Of a stretch of DNA of 32,030 nt, positions 1 to 7,775 are shown piece by piece. The DNA lies in NCBI GenBank assembly GCA_035946955.1, contig DASYYE010000338.1:1-32030 (forward strand), read 5' to 3'. A program made the translations under genes and the position numbers. The DNA comes from DASYYE01 sp035946955 (GTDB lineage: Bacteria; Actinomycetota; Actinomycetes; Streptosporangiales; Streptosporangiaceae). Under the pieces are notes generated by a model, which was given only the letters and a program-made list of their open reading frames with translations, had not been told where the DNA came from and searched no databases. The first letter of the stretch is position 1. Each line of letters begins with the position of its first letter.

Positions 1-808
1 TCCCCAGGTGCGCCCAGGCCGTCGATGCCGGCCACCCGTACAGCGACTCGAGTTGGCTTGCGGCGTCGCTGGCGACGGTCTCGTCGCTGGAGACCTGGGA
101 GCAGCCGCAGGTCAGGCCGTAGTCGAAGTCCTCGATGTTGATCACGTCGATGCGGGCGCCAGCGGTGATGGCCTGCTGGATCTCATCAGTGCCGGTCCCC
201 GGAAAGCCGATCGAGGTCATGGGGACCGTGAGAGACACCGATAGGCCCGGATCCTCGCTCTCCAGCGTCTTGATGGCCTGGAAACGCTGGAACTCGTGGG
301 CGCTGTCACCCAGCGCGGTGTTCTCGATGTCGAAGTCGACCCAGGTCAACTTGTACTTGCTGATCACCGACTGGTACGCGGCGGCGAGGCTGCTGGCGCT
401 GCCACAGGTCTGTCCCAGCTCGGTGCCGTTGTAGCCGCCGAAGCTGACCCCCGCGTCGCCGCCTGCGGACCGGATCGCGGACACCAGGCCCGCCACCGCC
501 CTGTCATTGCTCACCAGATGGCTGGCATTGCCATCCCAGGCCGGGGTACAGCCGCCGGAGTCGAGCACGAAGGACAGCAAGAAGTGCTTCTCCCCGGTGG
601 TGCTCATGATGCTGGCGATCTTCGAGGCCGACGGCGGGTTGTTGTCCAGCGGCATGAAGTACACGGGCGAGCGCCAGCTACCCACCCCGGCCGCGTGCGC
701 CACGGTGGGGACCACCAGGGCGGCAGTGGCTGCGAGGACAGGGACGCTGAACGCCGCTGCCAGGCGGGCGCGGCGCAGATGCCGTGGACGGGACAAGTTC
801 TGTTTCAC
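1..808 (-). CDS. Secreted GH18 chitinase-like protein, C-terminus outside window
   Basis: The gene reads leftward and is cut by the window edge after 269 codons. It starts at a GTG (808-806) behind a GAGGAG ribosome site. Residues 1-40 form a twin-basic N-region and hydrophobic core ending VAHAA, a Sec-type signal peptide. The mature part follows the GH18 barrel. VSFGGY (121-126) matches the conserved strand-3 motif, and WVDFDIE (156-162) matches the DxDxE catalytic motif with E162 as the expected general acid. IEDFDYG lies near 225. GH18 enzymes hydrolyse chitin beta-1,4 links by substrate-assisted catalysis. It resembles the GH18 proteins at 12909 and 14779. A weak ROK-type operator lies 54 bases upstream of the start. 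It could be an endo-beta-N-acetylglucosaminidase rather than a chitinase; the missing end may hold a binding module. Confidence 0.85.
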   Translation of the reverse strand, partial: MKQNLSRPRHLRRARLAAAFSVPVLAATAALVVPTVAHAAGVGSWRSPVYFMPLDNNPPSASKIASIMSTTGEKHFLLSFVLDSGGCTPAWDGNASHLVSNDRAVAGLVSAIRSAGGDAGVSFGGYNGTELGQTCGSASSLAAAYQSVISKYKLTWVDFDIENTALGDSAHEFQRFQAIKTLESEDPGLSVSLTVPMTSIGFPGTGTDEIQQAITAGARIDVINIEDFDYGLTCGCSQVSSDETVASDAASQLESLYGWPASTAWAHLG

Positions 809-861
809 CGGGCGCTCCTCACGGGCGGGGCGGAGAACTGCGGGCCGGATGACCAAAACTG

Positions 862-878
862 GTAAGAAACTTAACTAT
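862..878 (-). promoter_or_regulatory. Candidate ROK-type operator before the GH18 gene
   Basis: Read on the minus strand the site is ATAGTTAAGTTTCTTAC. It matches 13 of 17 positions of the core of the strong palindrome at 14728-14744 (TTAGGAAAGTTTCTTAA). The right half is well kept and the left half is degenerate. It lies about 54 bases before the GTG start, where an operator or promoter is expected. The assignment rests on similarity to the other sites only. Confidence 0.45.
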
Positions 879-911
879 GCGTTGGACACGGTACTTGCGC
901 CGCGCCGCATG

Positions 912-1738
912 AGTCAATGCCCGGGTTCCGGCGGCCGGAACGCGGCAAACGGGTTGGTCACCACCAGTGCCCGCTGGGAGAAGCGGTACAGCGTGGCCGG
1001 CCTGCCACCCGCGGCCGCGGGCCGCAGCGTCGCCGGTGTCGGGATGATGACCCCTCGCCTGGTCAGGATCCGCTGCAGGTTCGTGGCCGAGACCGGGTGG
1101 CCGAGCGTGGCCGCATAGATGTCGCGGAGCTGGGCGATGGTGAAGGTCTCCGGGGCCAGGGCGAAACCGATGTTGGTGTAGGAGAGCTTGGCGCGCAGTC
1201 TTTCGCGGGCCGAGCCGATGATCGACCCGTGGTCGAACGCTGTGGGCGGGAGTGCGGCGACCGGGTGCCATGCCGTGTCGGACGGCACCCGGGGCTCGGC
1301 GTCGGTAGCCACCAGTGCCAGGTATGCCGTGGCCAGTACCCGACCGCGGGGGTCACGGGCCGGGTCGCTGCGGGTCTCCAGTTGTTCGAGGTGGGCGATG
1401 CTGGTGATGTCCACCTTCGCGGCCAGGTGCCGGCTGGCTGAGGTGCCGAGCCGCTCGTCTGGGCCGAGCGGGCCGCCCGGCAGTGACCAGCGGCCAAGGA
1501 ACGGCTCGAAGGCGCGCTGCCAGAGCAGGACGCACAGTTGACTGGCACGGACCTGGAAGACCACCCCGAGTACCTGGTGGCGGAAGGTCTCGACGCGGCT
1601 GGCAGGGGGGCTGTCCACAGGGGCGGGTGCGGGGTCGCCCGGGCAGGTACGTGTGCCGCTGTCCGGACGGGCGAGTGTGCTGCTGTCCGAGAGTGTGGGG
1701 CTGCCCGTCAGGGCGCCGCTGGCCTGATCCATGGGCAC
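912..1738 (-). CDS. nrtR: NrtR-type Nudix-related regulator of NAD biosynthesis (end 914 by frame)
   Basis: This is a protein of about 274 residues, divergent from nadABC. A Pro/Ser-rich N-terminus (about 48 residues) leads into a Nudix-like fold (about 50-165). Where an active Nudix box has GX5EX7REUXEEXGU, this protein has GPLGPDE...RHLAAKVD, so the acidic metal ligands are lost, as in sensor-type NrtR proteins. The C-terminal part (about 190-265), with KLSYTNIGFAL, FTIAQLRDIY and NLQRIL, is the winged-helix DNA-binding region typical of NrtR. NrtR proteins bind ADP-ribose-type effectors and repress NAD genes. The neighbouring nadABC operon and the shared 108-base promoter region support that role. 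The start is GTG 1738 or ATG 1732; neither has a clear ribosome site. The stop is TGA at 914-916, so the coding span is 914-1738. Confidence 0.85.
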
Positions 1739-1760
1739 GCATGCATGGTATCGTGTGTAA

Positions 1761-1776
1761 ATAGGTTTTAGACTAT
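1761..1776. promoter_or_regulatory. Candidate NrtR operator in the nrtR-nadA intergenic region
   Basis: ATAGGTTTTAGACTAT is an imperfect palindrome (ATAG...CTAT arms with an AT-rich centre) in otherwise GC-rich DNA. A related partial copy, CGAAAACTAG, follows at 1781-1790. It lies 23 bases upstream of nrtR and about 70 bases upstream of nadA, where one site could control both divergent units. NrtR operators are AT-rich palindromes, but I did not match this one to a published consensus. Confidence 0.5.
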
Positions 1777-1846
1777 GAGGCGAAAACTAGGTCCGGGGCG
1801 TGTCGCGTCAGGAGCGGGGTGTCCCGGCGAGAAGAGGTGAGCGCCG

Positions 1847-2878
1847 ATGGCGGTCAGTGCGGAACTCATGGAGGGGGCGCCCAACGGCAGTGCCGTGGCC
1901 AATGGTGCCGTGGCCAATGAGGCCTGGGCCGCGGAGGTCCGGCGGCTCGCGGCGCAGCGTGACGCGGTGATCCTCGCCCACAACTACCAGGTGCCAGAGG
2001 TCCAGGACGTAGCCGACCATGTGGGAGACTCACTCGCGCTGTCGCGGGTGGCGGCGCGCAGCAATGCCTCGACCATCGTGTTCTGCGGCGTCTACTTCAT
2101 GGCCGAGACAGCCAAGATCCTCTCGCCCGGGCGGACGGTGCTCATCCCCGACCCCCGCGCGGGGTGCTCTCTCGCTGACGGCATCACCGCTGCCGATGTG
2201 CGGTCCTGGAAGGCCGAGCACCCGGGAGCGGCGGTCGTCGCCTACGTCAACACCAGCGCGGAGGTCAAGGCCGAGTCCGACGTGTGCTGCACCTCCGCCA
2301 ATGCCGTGGAGGTCGTCCAGGCCATCCCGCCCGGGCAGGAGGTGCTGTTCCTGCCTGACCAGTTCCTCGGGGCACACGTCCGCCGCGTTACCGGGCGCAC
2401 CAACATCCATGTCTGGCTGGGCGAGTGCCACGTGCATGCGGGGATCACCCCGTCGGACCTGCGCCGCAAGGCTGAAGCCGACCCGCAGGCGCAACTATTC
2501 ATCCACCCTGAGTGCGGCTGCTCGACCGCGGCGCTCTGGCAGGCCGGCTCCGGAGAGCTGCCCGCCGGCCGCACGCAGGTGCTCTCCACCGGGGGGATGC
2601 TGACCGCCGCTAGGGCCACCACGGCGGCAAAGGTACTGGTGGCCACCGAGACCGGGATGCTGCACCAGTTGCGCCGGGCCAACCCTGCGGTGCAGTGGGA
2701 GCCGGTCAACCCCGGCGCGGTGTGCCGTTACATGAAGATGAACACCCCCGCTGCCCTGCTGCGCTGCCTGCGCGACGGCGTCACCGAGGTGCACGTGGAC
2801 CCAACCGTCGCCGAGCGTGCCCGCCGGGCGGTGTCGGCCATGATCGCGGTGGGCACACCGTCGGTGGCCGGTGAGTGA
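1847..2878 (+). CDS. nadA: Quinolinate synthase NadA
   Basis: The 343-residue cytosolic enzyme condenses iminoaspartate (made by NadB) with dihydroxyacetone phosphate to give quinolinate, using a [4Fe-4S] cluster. The three expected cluster cysteines are visible: C80 (VFCGVYFMAE), C194 (LGECHVHAGI) and C293 (NPGAVCRYMKMNT). AHNYQVPEVQDVADHVGDS (44-62) is the family substrate region, and HPECGCS (220-226) is also conserved. The ATG start follows an AGAGGTG ribosome site. The first 25 residues are a variable extension containing a duplicated GAVAN-like peptide caused by a perfect 15-base tandem repeat. The stop overlaps the nadB start by 8 bases, implying translational coupling. Confidence 0.97.
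   Translation: MAVSAELMEGAPNGSAVANGAVANEAWAAEVRRLAAQRDAVILAHNYQVPEVQDVADHVGDSLALSRVAARSNASTIVFCGVYFMAETAKILSPGRTVLIPDPRAGCSLADGITAADVRSWKAEHPGAAVVAYVNTSAEVKAESDVCCTSANAVEVVQAIPPGQEVLFLPDQFLGAHVRRVTGRTNIHVWLGECHVHAGITPSDLRRKAEADPQAQLFIHPECGCSTAALWQAGSGELPAGRTQVLSTGGMLTAARATTAAKVLVATETGMLHQLRRANPAVQWEPVNPGAVCRYMKMNTPAALLRCLRDGVTEVHVDPTVAERARRAVSAMIAVGTPSVAGE
1890..1919 (+). repeat. Perfect 15-bp tandem duplication inside nadA 5' end
   Basis: GTGCCGTGGCCAATG occurs twice head to tail (1890-1904 and 1905-1919). Being a multiple of three it keeps the frame and adds five residues to the variable N-terminus of NadA. Confidence 0.9.
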
Positions 2879-4580
2879 GCTGCGCGGGCTGCCACTGCCC
2901 GGCCCGCAGTGGGAGCGCGCAGCCGATGTCGTGGTGGTGGGTTCGGGTGCCGCCGGGATCAGCGCGGCCCTGGCCGCCTCGGCGCATGGCAGGCGTGTGC
3001 TGCTCGTTGTCAAGGGCGGCCTGGCTGGTGGTGCGACCCCGCTGGCGCAGGGGGGCCTGGCCGCTGCACTGGGCCCTGGTGACTCTCCTGCCCTGCACCA
3101 GCGCGACACGCTCGTCGCTGGTGCAGGGCTCGGTGACCCGCGGGCCGTGGCCATGCTGGTGTCGCAGGCGCCTGCGGCGGTCAGGCGCCTGCGCGGGCTC
3201 GGTGCGAGGCTGGAGTCTGACTCGCTGCACCTCGAGGGCGGTCACAGCAGGCGTCGCATTGTCAGCGCCGGCGGGGACGCCATCGGTGCGGAAGTCCACC
3301 GGGTGCTCACAGCCGCCCTGCTGGCCAGCCCCGTCGAGGTGCTGACCGGCGCGGTTGCGCTGGACGCACTGGTGGGGGATGCAGGCGAGGTCCGTGGCCT
3401 GCTCGTGGGGCTGGTGTGCAACGACGGGCAGGCTTTGCGGGTGGGCATGGTCACCGCGCGTGGGGTGGTGCTGGCCACTGGCGGCTTCGGCCAGGCCTAC
3501 GCCACGACCACGAGCCCACGGGGGGGCACCGGTGACGGCCTCGCGCTCGCGGCGCGGGCCGGAGCGAACCTGTGTGACGTGGAGTTCGTGCAGTTCCACC
3601 CCACCGTGCTGTGGCGACCGGGGGCGCGTGGCCAGTGTCCCCTGGTCACCGAGGCGCTGCGCGGGGCGGGGGCTGTCCTCGTGGACGTGGCGGGATCCCC
3701 GGTCATGGCGGGGCGCCACCCGCTCGGCGACCTGGCACCCCGCGATGTGGTCTCCGCGGCCATGCAGGAACGGATGGAAGCCGGCGACGGACCTGGCGAC
3801 CACCTGTGGCTGGACGCCACAGGCCTCGGCAGGCAGGTGGAGAGGGGTTTCCCGACCGTGACAGCCCGGTGCCGGGAGGCAGGGATCGACCCGGTCACCG
3901 AGCCCATCCCGGTGGCGCCGGGCGCGCACTACACCTGTGGTGGTGTCCGGGCGGACCTGGACGGCCGCACGTCAGTCCCGGGCCTGTACGCGGTGGGGGA
4001 GGTGGCCTCGACCGGCGTCCACGGTGCCAACCGGCTGGCCTCCAACTCCGTGACCGAGGCGTTGATCGCCGGTCAGCGCGTCGGTGACCTGCTCGGCCAG
4101 GCGCTGGCGCCGGCCAGGCCTGGTCTGCGTGCCGTGGGGCCGGACAGCCACATCACTACGACCGGACTGCGGCCCCCGCCAGTGGGGGATGGCGTGGCCG
4201 CGGCGTTCCGTCCCGAGCTGGCGTCAGCGATGTCACGTCACGCCGGGGTACTGCGCGACGGTGCGGGCCTGGCACGCCTGCTCGACCTGCTGGCACGCGC
4301 GCCGGCCACGGCTGCCCTGGACCTCGCCAGTGTGGAGGCAACCAACCTCCACACGGTCGCCACCCTGGTCGGGGTGGCCGCGCTGGCCCGCATGGAGAGC
4401 CGGGGCTGCCACCGTCGCCGCGACGCCCGCGGCAATGCCGCACATGCTGGCCAGCACACGCTGCTCCGCTGGCACGGTGAGCGGTTGTCGGTGTCTCCCG
4501 TGGCCATCCCGGGCAGCGGGCAGGCCCGCGCCGGTGATGGCACTGGCCAAGCCTGGGCCGCAGCGGGAGCCGGGGCATGA
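2871..4580 (+). CDS. nadB: L-aspartate oxidase NadB
   Basis: This is a 569-residue FAD flavoprotein that oxidises L-aspartate to iminoaspartate for NadA. It has a Rossmann dinucleotide site, VVVGSGAAGI (21-30), and the family signature GGATPLAQGGLAAAL (about 53-67). It also has the EGGHSRRRIV active-site region, the FHPT motif (about residue 243) and the long FAD-binding stretch GLYAVGEVASTGVHGANRLA near 373-392. The last 150 residues form the helical C-terminal domain. The length is close to the usual 520-560. The GTG start overlaps nadA by 8 bases, and the stop overlaps the nadC start (ATGA). A typical succinate dehydrogenase flavoprotein subunit would not show the GGATPLAQGG signature or this operon position. 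Confidence 0.96.
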   Translation: MSELRGLPLPGPQWERAADVVVVGSGAAGISAALAASAHGRRVLLVVKGGLAGGATPLAQGGLAAALGPGDSPALHQRDTLVAGAGLGDPRAVAMLVSQAPAAVRRLRGLGARLESDSLHLEGGHSRRRIVSAGGDAIGAEVHRVLTAALLASPVEVLTGAVALDALVGDAGEVRGLLVGLVCNDGQALRVGMVTARGVVLATGGFGQAYATTTSPRGGTGDGLALAARAGANLCDVEFVQFHPTVLWRPGARGQCPLVTEALRGAGAVLVDVAGSPVMAGRHPLGDLAPRDVVSAAMQERMEAGDGPGDHLWLDATGLGRQVERGFPTVTARCREAGIDPVTEPIPVAPGAHYTCGGVRADLDGRTSVPGLYAVGEVASTGVHGANRLASNSVTEALIAGQRVGDLLGQALAPARPGLRAVGPDSHITTTGLRPPPVGDGVAAAFRPELASAMSRHAGVLRDGAGLARLLDLLARAPATAALDLASVEATNLHTVATLVGVAALARMESRGCHRRRDARGNAAHAGQHTLLRWHGERLSVSPVAIPGSGQARAGDGTGQAWAAAGAGA

Positions 4581-4619
4581 CCACGGGGCGGATGACCACG
4601 GGGGGCATGACCACGGGGG
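4577..4619 (+). repeat. Three 15-bp units giving three in-frame nadC starts
   Basis: ATGACCACGGGG recurs at 4577, 4592 and 4607 with a strict 15-base period. Each unit supplies an ATG in frame, so the number of units sets the N-terminal length and the number of possible starts. Confidence 0.9.
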
Positions 4620-5509
4620 AGGCGCTGAGCCCCGAGGTCGTGGCCTTGCTGACCGACTCTGGCCTCGACCTGGCAGACACCGCACGGGCGGTGCGGGAGG
4701 CCCTCGACGAGGACCTCGCCTGGGGGCCGGACGTCACTACCGCCGCACTGCCCGGCGTGGCCGTCCCCACCCTGGCCGAGGTCGTGGCCCGTCAGCCAGG
4801 AGTACTCGCAGGCCTGCCGGTCGCGGTGGCCGTGCTCGCCGCTGCGGGGCTGCCGCATGCCGGGACCGGACTGCTGCGCCGCGACGGCGAGCAGGTCGCC
4901 AGCGGCGACGCCGTCCTGCGCATCCAGGGCCCACTGGAGGTGGTCCTGCGTGCCGAGCGGACCGTGCTGAACTTCCTGACCCACCTTTCCGGGGTCGCGA
5001 CCTCGACCCGGGCCTGGGTGGACGCGGTGGCGGGCACCGGGTGCATCGTGCGGGACACCCGCAAGACCATCCCTGGACTGCGCAGGCTGGAGAAGTACGC
5101 CGTCCGTTGCGGTGGCGGCACCAACCACCGGATGGGTCTGGGGGATGCCGCCCTGGTCAAGGACAACCACGTGGCAGCGGCCGGAGGCATCACTGCGGCC
5201 GTTGCAGCGGTGCGCGAAGCCTGGCCGGGTGTCCCGCTAGAGGTCGAGTGCGACACCCTCGGCCAGGTCAGTGAGGCGCTCGCCGCCGGAGTCAGCCTGA
5301 TCCTCCTCGACAACATGGGCCTGGACGACCTGCGGGCGGCCATCGCGCTGGGCAGCCATTACCCCGCAGCGCGTTTCGAGGCCAGTGGGGGCCTGCGGCT
5401 GGCTACCGCCCGGGCCGTTGCCGAGACCGGCGTCCACTACATAGCCGTAGGCGCCCTGACCCACTCGAGCCCAGCTCTCGACCTCGCCCTGGACCTCCAG
5501 CAGCCGTAA
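4577..5509 (+). CDS. nadC: Nicotinate-nucleotide pyrophosphorylase (carboxylating) NadC
   Basis: The 310-residue enzyme converts quinolinate and PRPP to nicotinate mononucleotide, CO2 and PPi, ending the three-gene de novo NAD branch. Family motifs are clear: AERTVLNFLTHLSGVAT, then DTRKTIPGLRRLEKYAV, GGGTNHRMGLGDAALVKDNH, VECDTL, LILLDNM and the phosphate-binding EASGGL near the C-terminus. The coding region begins with three copies of a 15-base unit encoding MTTG plus one residue, so there are three in-frame ATG codons (4577, 4592, 4607). The first overlaps the nadB stop as ATGA and has GGGAG seven bases upstream, so it is chosen. Only residues from about 15 onward align with the family. 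Confidence 0.96.
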   Translation: MTTGRMTTGGMTTGEALSPEVVALLTDSGLDLADTARAVREALDEDLAWGPDVTTAALPGVAVPTLAEVVARQPGVLAGLPVAVAVLAAAGLPHAGTGLLRRDGEQVASGDAVLRIQGPLEVVLRAERTVLNFLTHLSGVATSTRAWVDAVAGTGCIVRDTRKTIPGLRRLEKYAVRCGGGTNHRMGLGDAALVKDNHVAAAGGITAAVAAVREAWPGVPLEVECDTLGQVSEALAAGVSLILLDNMGLDDLRAAIALGSHYPAARFEASGGLRLATARAVAETGVHYIAVGALTHSSPALDLALDLQQP

Positions 5510-5527
5510 CAGCTGCCTGCCAGTGCA

Positions 5528-5947
5528 TCAGTTGGGCTCCCATGGACTGACCAGGCGGACGCCCGTGTCCTGGAAGTCCTTGGTATTGCCGGTAGCCAGT
5601 ACCGCTTCGTGTGCCCGGCAAATGGCCGCTATCTGCGCGTCGAAGCCCTCGATCGAGCGACCGAGGCTCTCACAGTGAGTAGCGATCTCGGCGTATTCGA
5701 TAGCGGCCGCAGTGTCGAAAGGCAAGATGAACTCAGCGAAGGTGCTGAAGACCTCGTCAGCTGCTTCCCGAAGCCGGTCCTGACGGCGTCCCATGGGCAG
5801 ACGTGCCAAACCGTAACGAATTTCTGCAACAGTCACAGCTGTCACGTAGAGGTCGTTGGCTGCCTGCGCTTCGAACCAGGTTTGGACGGCCTGGGAAGGC
5901 GATGGCCGCATCAGTTCAGAGACGACGTTTGTGTCAACTACGATCAT
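5528..5947 (-). CDS. PIN-domain ribonuclease toxin (FitB/VapC type)
   Basis: The protein has 139 residues, starting MIVVDTNVVSE at ATG 5947. A longer open frame to 6058 exists but would lie inside the antitoxin gene. The PIN metal-binding acids are present: D5, E42, D103 (EGFDAQIAAI) and D124 (TGNTKDF). The C-terminal pattern GTGVRL-SPW matches the FitB subgroup. Such toxins are Mg-dependent RNases, often acting on tRNA or rRNA, and are held inactive by the partner antitoxin. The start overlaps the antitoxin by 14 bases, the usual coupled arrangement. The gene converges on nadC with an 18-base gap that holds no strong terminator. Confidence 0.9.
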   Translation of the reverse strand: MIVVDTNVVSELMRPSPSQAVQTWFEAQAANDLYVTAVTVAEIRYGLARLPMGRRQDRLREAADEVFSTFAEFILPFDTAAAIEYAEIATHCESLGRSIEGFDAQIAAICRAHEAVLATGNTKDFQDTGVRLVSPWEPN

Positions 5948-6188
5948 CGGCGAACTCGGCTGCCCGCGCGGCTTCGTGACGGTCCGGAAGATCAAACTCG
6001 ACACCGCCCAGTGCGCCAAAACGGTCCCGGATGGCCGTGAACATGTCGCCTGCCGCACCGCGTTCAGTCACTGCATCGGTGAGGATCGCGCGTATCTCTG
6101 CCTCCATAGACCGGCCGTGGCGTGCCGCACGGACGCGCAGTTTCTCCTTCACGCGGTCATCGAGGTTTCGGATGCTGAGTGCCGCCAT
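5934..6188 (-). CDS. Ribbon-helix-helix antitoxin (FitA type)
   Basis: This 84-residue protein opens with MAALSIRNLDDRVKEKLRVRAARHGRSMEAEIRAIL. The beta-strand followed by two helices is the FitA/Arc ribbon-helix-helix DNA-binding domain. The charged tail (about 55-84, with FDLPDR) would wrap the PIN toxin. The ATG follows a GGGGGTG ribosome site. FitA-type complexes repress their own promoter, and a perfect 14-base direct repeat lies immediately upstream as a candidate operator. Confidence 0.9.
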   Translation of the reverse strand: MAALSIRNLDDRVKEKLRVRAARHGRSMEAEIRAILTDAVTERGAAGDMFTAIRDRFGALGGVEFDLPDRHEAARAAEFADDRS

Positions 6189-6199
6189 GACTGCACCCC

Positions 6200-6230
6200 C
6201 TGTCGCACTGTCAAGACTGTCGCACTGTCA
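6200..6230. repeat. 14-bp direct repeat, candidate toxin-antitoxin operator
   Basis: CTGTCGCACTGTCA occurs at 6200-6213 and again at 6217-6230, three bases apart, 12 bases upstream of the antitoxin ATG. The 17-base period places the copies about one and a half helical turns apart. The position fits autoregulation by the ribbon-helix-helix antitoxin; binding is inferred. Confidence 0.6.
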
Positions 6231-6366
6231 CGACTGCTATCAATGCTAGCAGTTCTCGAGCTTCCACGATCCCTTGGCCTGGCTGGAGGGTTGAGCGCTG
6301 GTGCTCAGGTCCGGTTGAGTACTTGTGCTCGTGTCGCCGTGCCGGCGGGGAACGCATGCTGGAGTC

Positions 6367-6699
6367 ATGAGGACCAATCCTGAAGCCACCGCCCGGCGTA
6401 CCTACCTGGCCTCGGCCATGTGGATGCCAGGAGTACTCGCGCTCATAGCTGCGGGCCTGTTCTGGCTGATCGACGGGGTGATGGTGCTGCTGGGCTGCAT
6501 GGACACTTGTGACCAGCCTGGCATGCAGTGGCTGAGCACCGGCGCGGACGCGCAGGGCTACCTGGCTCTGGCCGCAGTAGTCGCGCTCGCCATAAGCGCG
6601 ATAGAACCTCGGTGGCGCCGGGGCGCCGCACGGGCGGCGTGGGCGGTCCTCGCAGCCGAGGCCGGCTGGTTCGTGCTGACCGCCATCCTGGCGGGCTGA
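6367..6699 (+). CDS. Small hypothetical membrane protein
   Basis: I do not recognise this 110-residue protein. The ATG at 6367 follows GGAG and is preferred over an in-frame upstream ATG at 6325. Three hydrophobic stretches, about residues 17-40 (LASAMWMPGVLALIAAGLFWLI region), 60-78 and 88-108, suggest three membrane helices. A CMDTCDQPGM segment between the first two has two cysteines that could face outside. The gene is transcribed away from the toxin-antitoxin pair and converges with the phosphoesterase on a strong hairpin. No functional motif is seen. Confidence 0.65.
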   Translation: MRTNPEATARRTYLASAMWMPGVLALIAAGLFWLIDGVMVLLGCMDTCDQPGMQWLSTGADAQGYLALAAVVALAISAIEPRWRRGAARAAWAVLAAEAGWFVLTAILAG

Positions 6700-6707
6700 T
6701 GGCTGGT

Positions 6708-6739
6708 GGGGCGCCGCCGGCTTTGCGCGGCGGCGCCCC
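6708..6739. terminator. Bidirectional hairpin between convergent genes
   Basis: Perfect 12-bp arms GGGGCGCCGCCG / CGGCGGCGCCCC enclose an 8-base loop. It lies 9 bases after one stop and 9 bases before the other, so it can serve both genes. There is no T-run, as is common in high-GC actinomycetes. Confidence 0.8.
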
Positions 6740-6748
6740 GGCCGGGCA

Positions 6749-7705
6749 CTAGAGGTTGAAGGCCGACGTCAAGGTGGGGGCGGTGCTGGCCGCGCCCAGC
6801 TTGGGCAGGCCTAGGAGCTGCTCAGCGGTGCCGAGCAGGCCCCAGTGGTTGAACAGGGTCGCGGACTTGGTGCCAGCCACGGTGCTCGGGCTGATGACGA
6901 GGGCAGCGACATGGCAGCTTATGTCGGTGGTGTTGGTGGCGCAGTGCTCGCCAGTGGTGTAGCCGCCGCCCTCGCCTTCGTCCCACACGATGAAGAGCGC
7001 GGTCGTCCCGCTGGTGTACTCGGGGCTGTTGAGGATCAGCGGCACGTTCTTGGACAGCCAGGTGTCGCCTGTGGGGATCGAGCCCTGGTGCATGTCGTCG
7101 ACGATGTTGGGCGTGACGAACGAGAAGGCCGGCAGCTTGTTGGCGGCCAGGTCGGTCGCGAACTGGGTGTAGGGCACGTCGTTGGTCGCGCAGCCCTTGA
7201 GGGTCGTGTAGTACGGGGGCGGGTTGTGCCGTACCGCGTAGTTGCCGGAGTCGGACTTGAGGCAGTTCGACGGCATCGTCTCGTCGTAGCTCTTCCAGGT
7301 CTCACCCTGGCCGAAGATGCTGGGTGCGGAGGTGTTGCAGCCCGGGGCCGGGTTGCAGTCGGAGTCGAACTTCACCAGGGCCTTGTACTTCAGGCCGGAG
7401 GTGGCGGCGATGTATTCCGGCAGGCTCGGGTGGGAGATGTTGTGGTAGTTGGTGGCCAGGCCACACTCGCCCGCCAGGCTGTTGATGTAAGGAGCCTGTG
7501 AGGTGTTCCCGATGATGGAGCTGTAGGTCTCGTTCTCCATCCAGATCCAGATCACATGGGTGTAGTGAGGTGCGGTGACCGAGGTGCCGCAGGGGCTGGC
7601 CTTGGGCGCATTCGTGGTGGCGGACGCGGGGGCGGCGAACGCCGCAAACCCCACTCCGAGGAGCAGCGGCATGGCGGTGGCCATGGCAAGCAGCCTCGAG
7701 CGCAC
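6749..7705 (-). CDS. Secreted phosphoesterase (acid phosphatase / phospholipase C-like family)
   Basis: This is a 318-residue exported protein. GTG at 7705 with GGAGG seven bases upstream gives MRSRLLAMA plus a hydrophobic core ending APASA, a good signal peptide; an ATG at 7741 would add 12 residues and spoil it. The mature protein has HVIWIWMENETYSSIIG near residue 50, the start of the bacterial phosphoesterase family (PF04185), NYHNISHPSLPEYIAATSG, and a late FIVWDEGEGGG region with the metal-binding DE. These match the alkaline-phosphatase-like fold of that family. Substrates range over phosphate monoesters and phospholipids, and nothing here decides which. It is apparently a single-gene unit ending at a hairpin. 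Confidence 0.85.
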   Translation of the reverse strand: MRSRLLAMATAMPLLLGVGFAAFAAPASATTNAPKASPCGTSVTAPHYTHVIWIWMENETYSSIIGNTSQAPYINSLAGECGLATNYHNISHPSLPEYIAATSGLKYKALVKFDSDCNPAPGCNTSAPSIFGQGETWKSYDETMPSNCLKSDSGNYAVRHNPPPYYTTLKGCATNDVPYTQFATDLAANKLPAFSFVTPNIVDDMHQGSIPTGDTWLSKNVPLILNSPEYTSGTTALFIVWDEGEGGGYTTGEHCATNTTDISCHVAALVISPSTVAGTKSATLFNHWGLLGTAEQLLGLPKLGAASTAPTLTSAFNL

Positions 7706-7775
7706 AGGAAACCTCCGGGATGATGGGGGCCAAAACCACATCAGTCTCGCGTCCCGGCCTGCCTCTCGGGAATCC

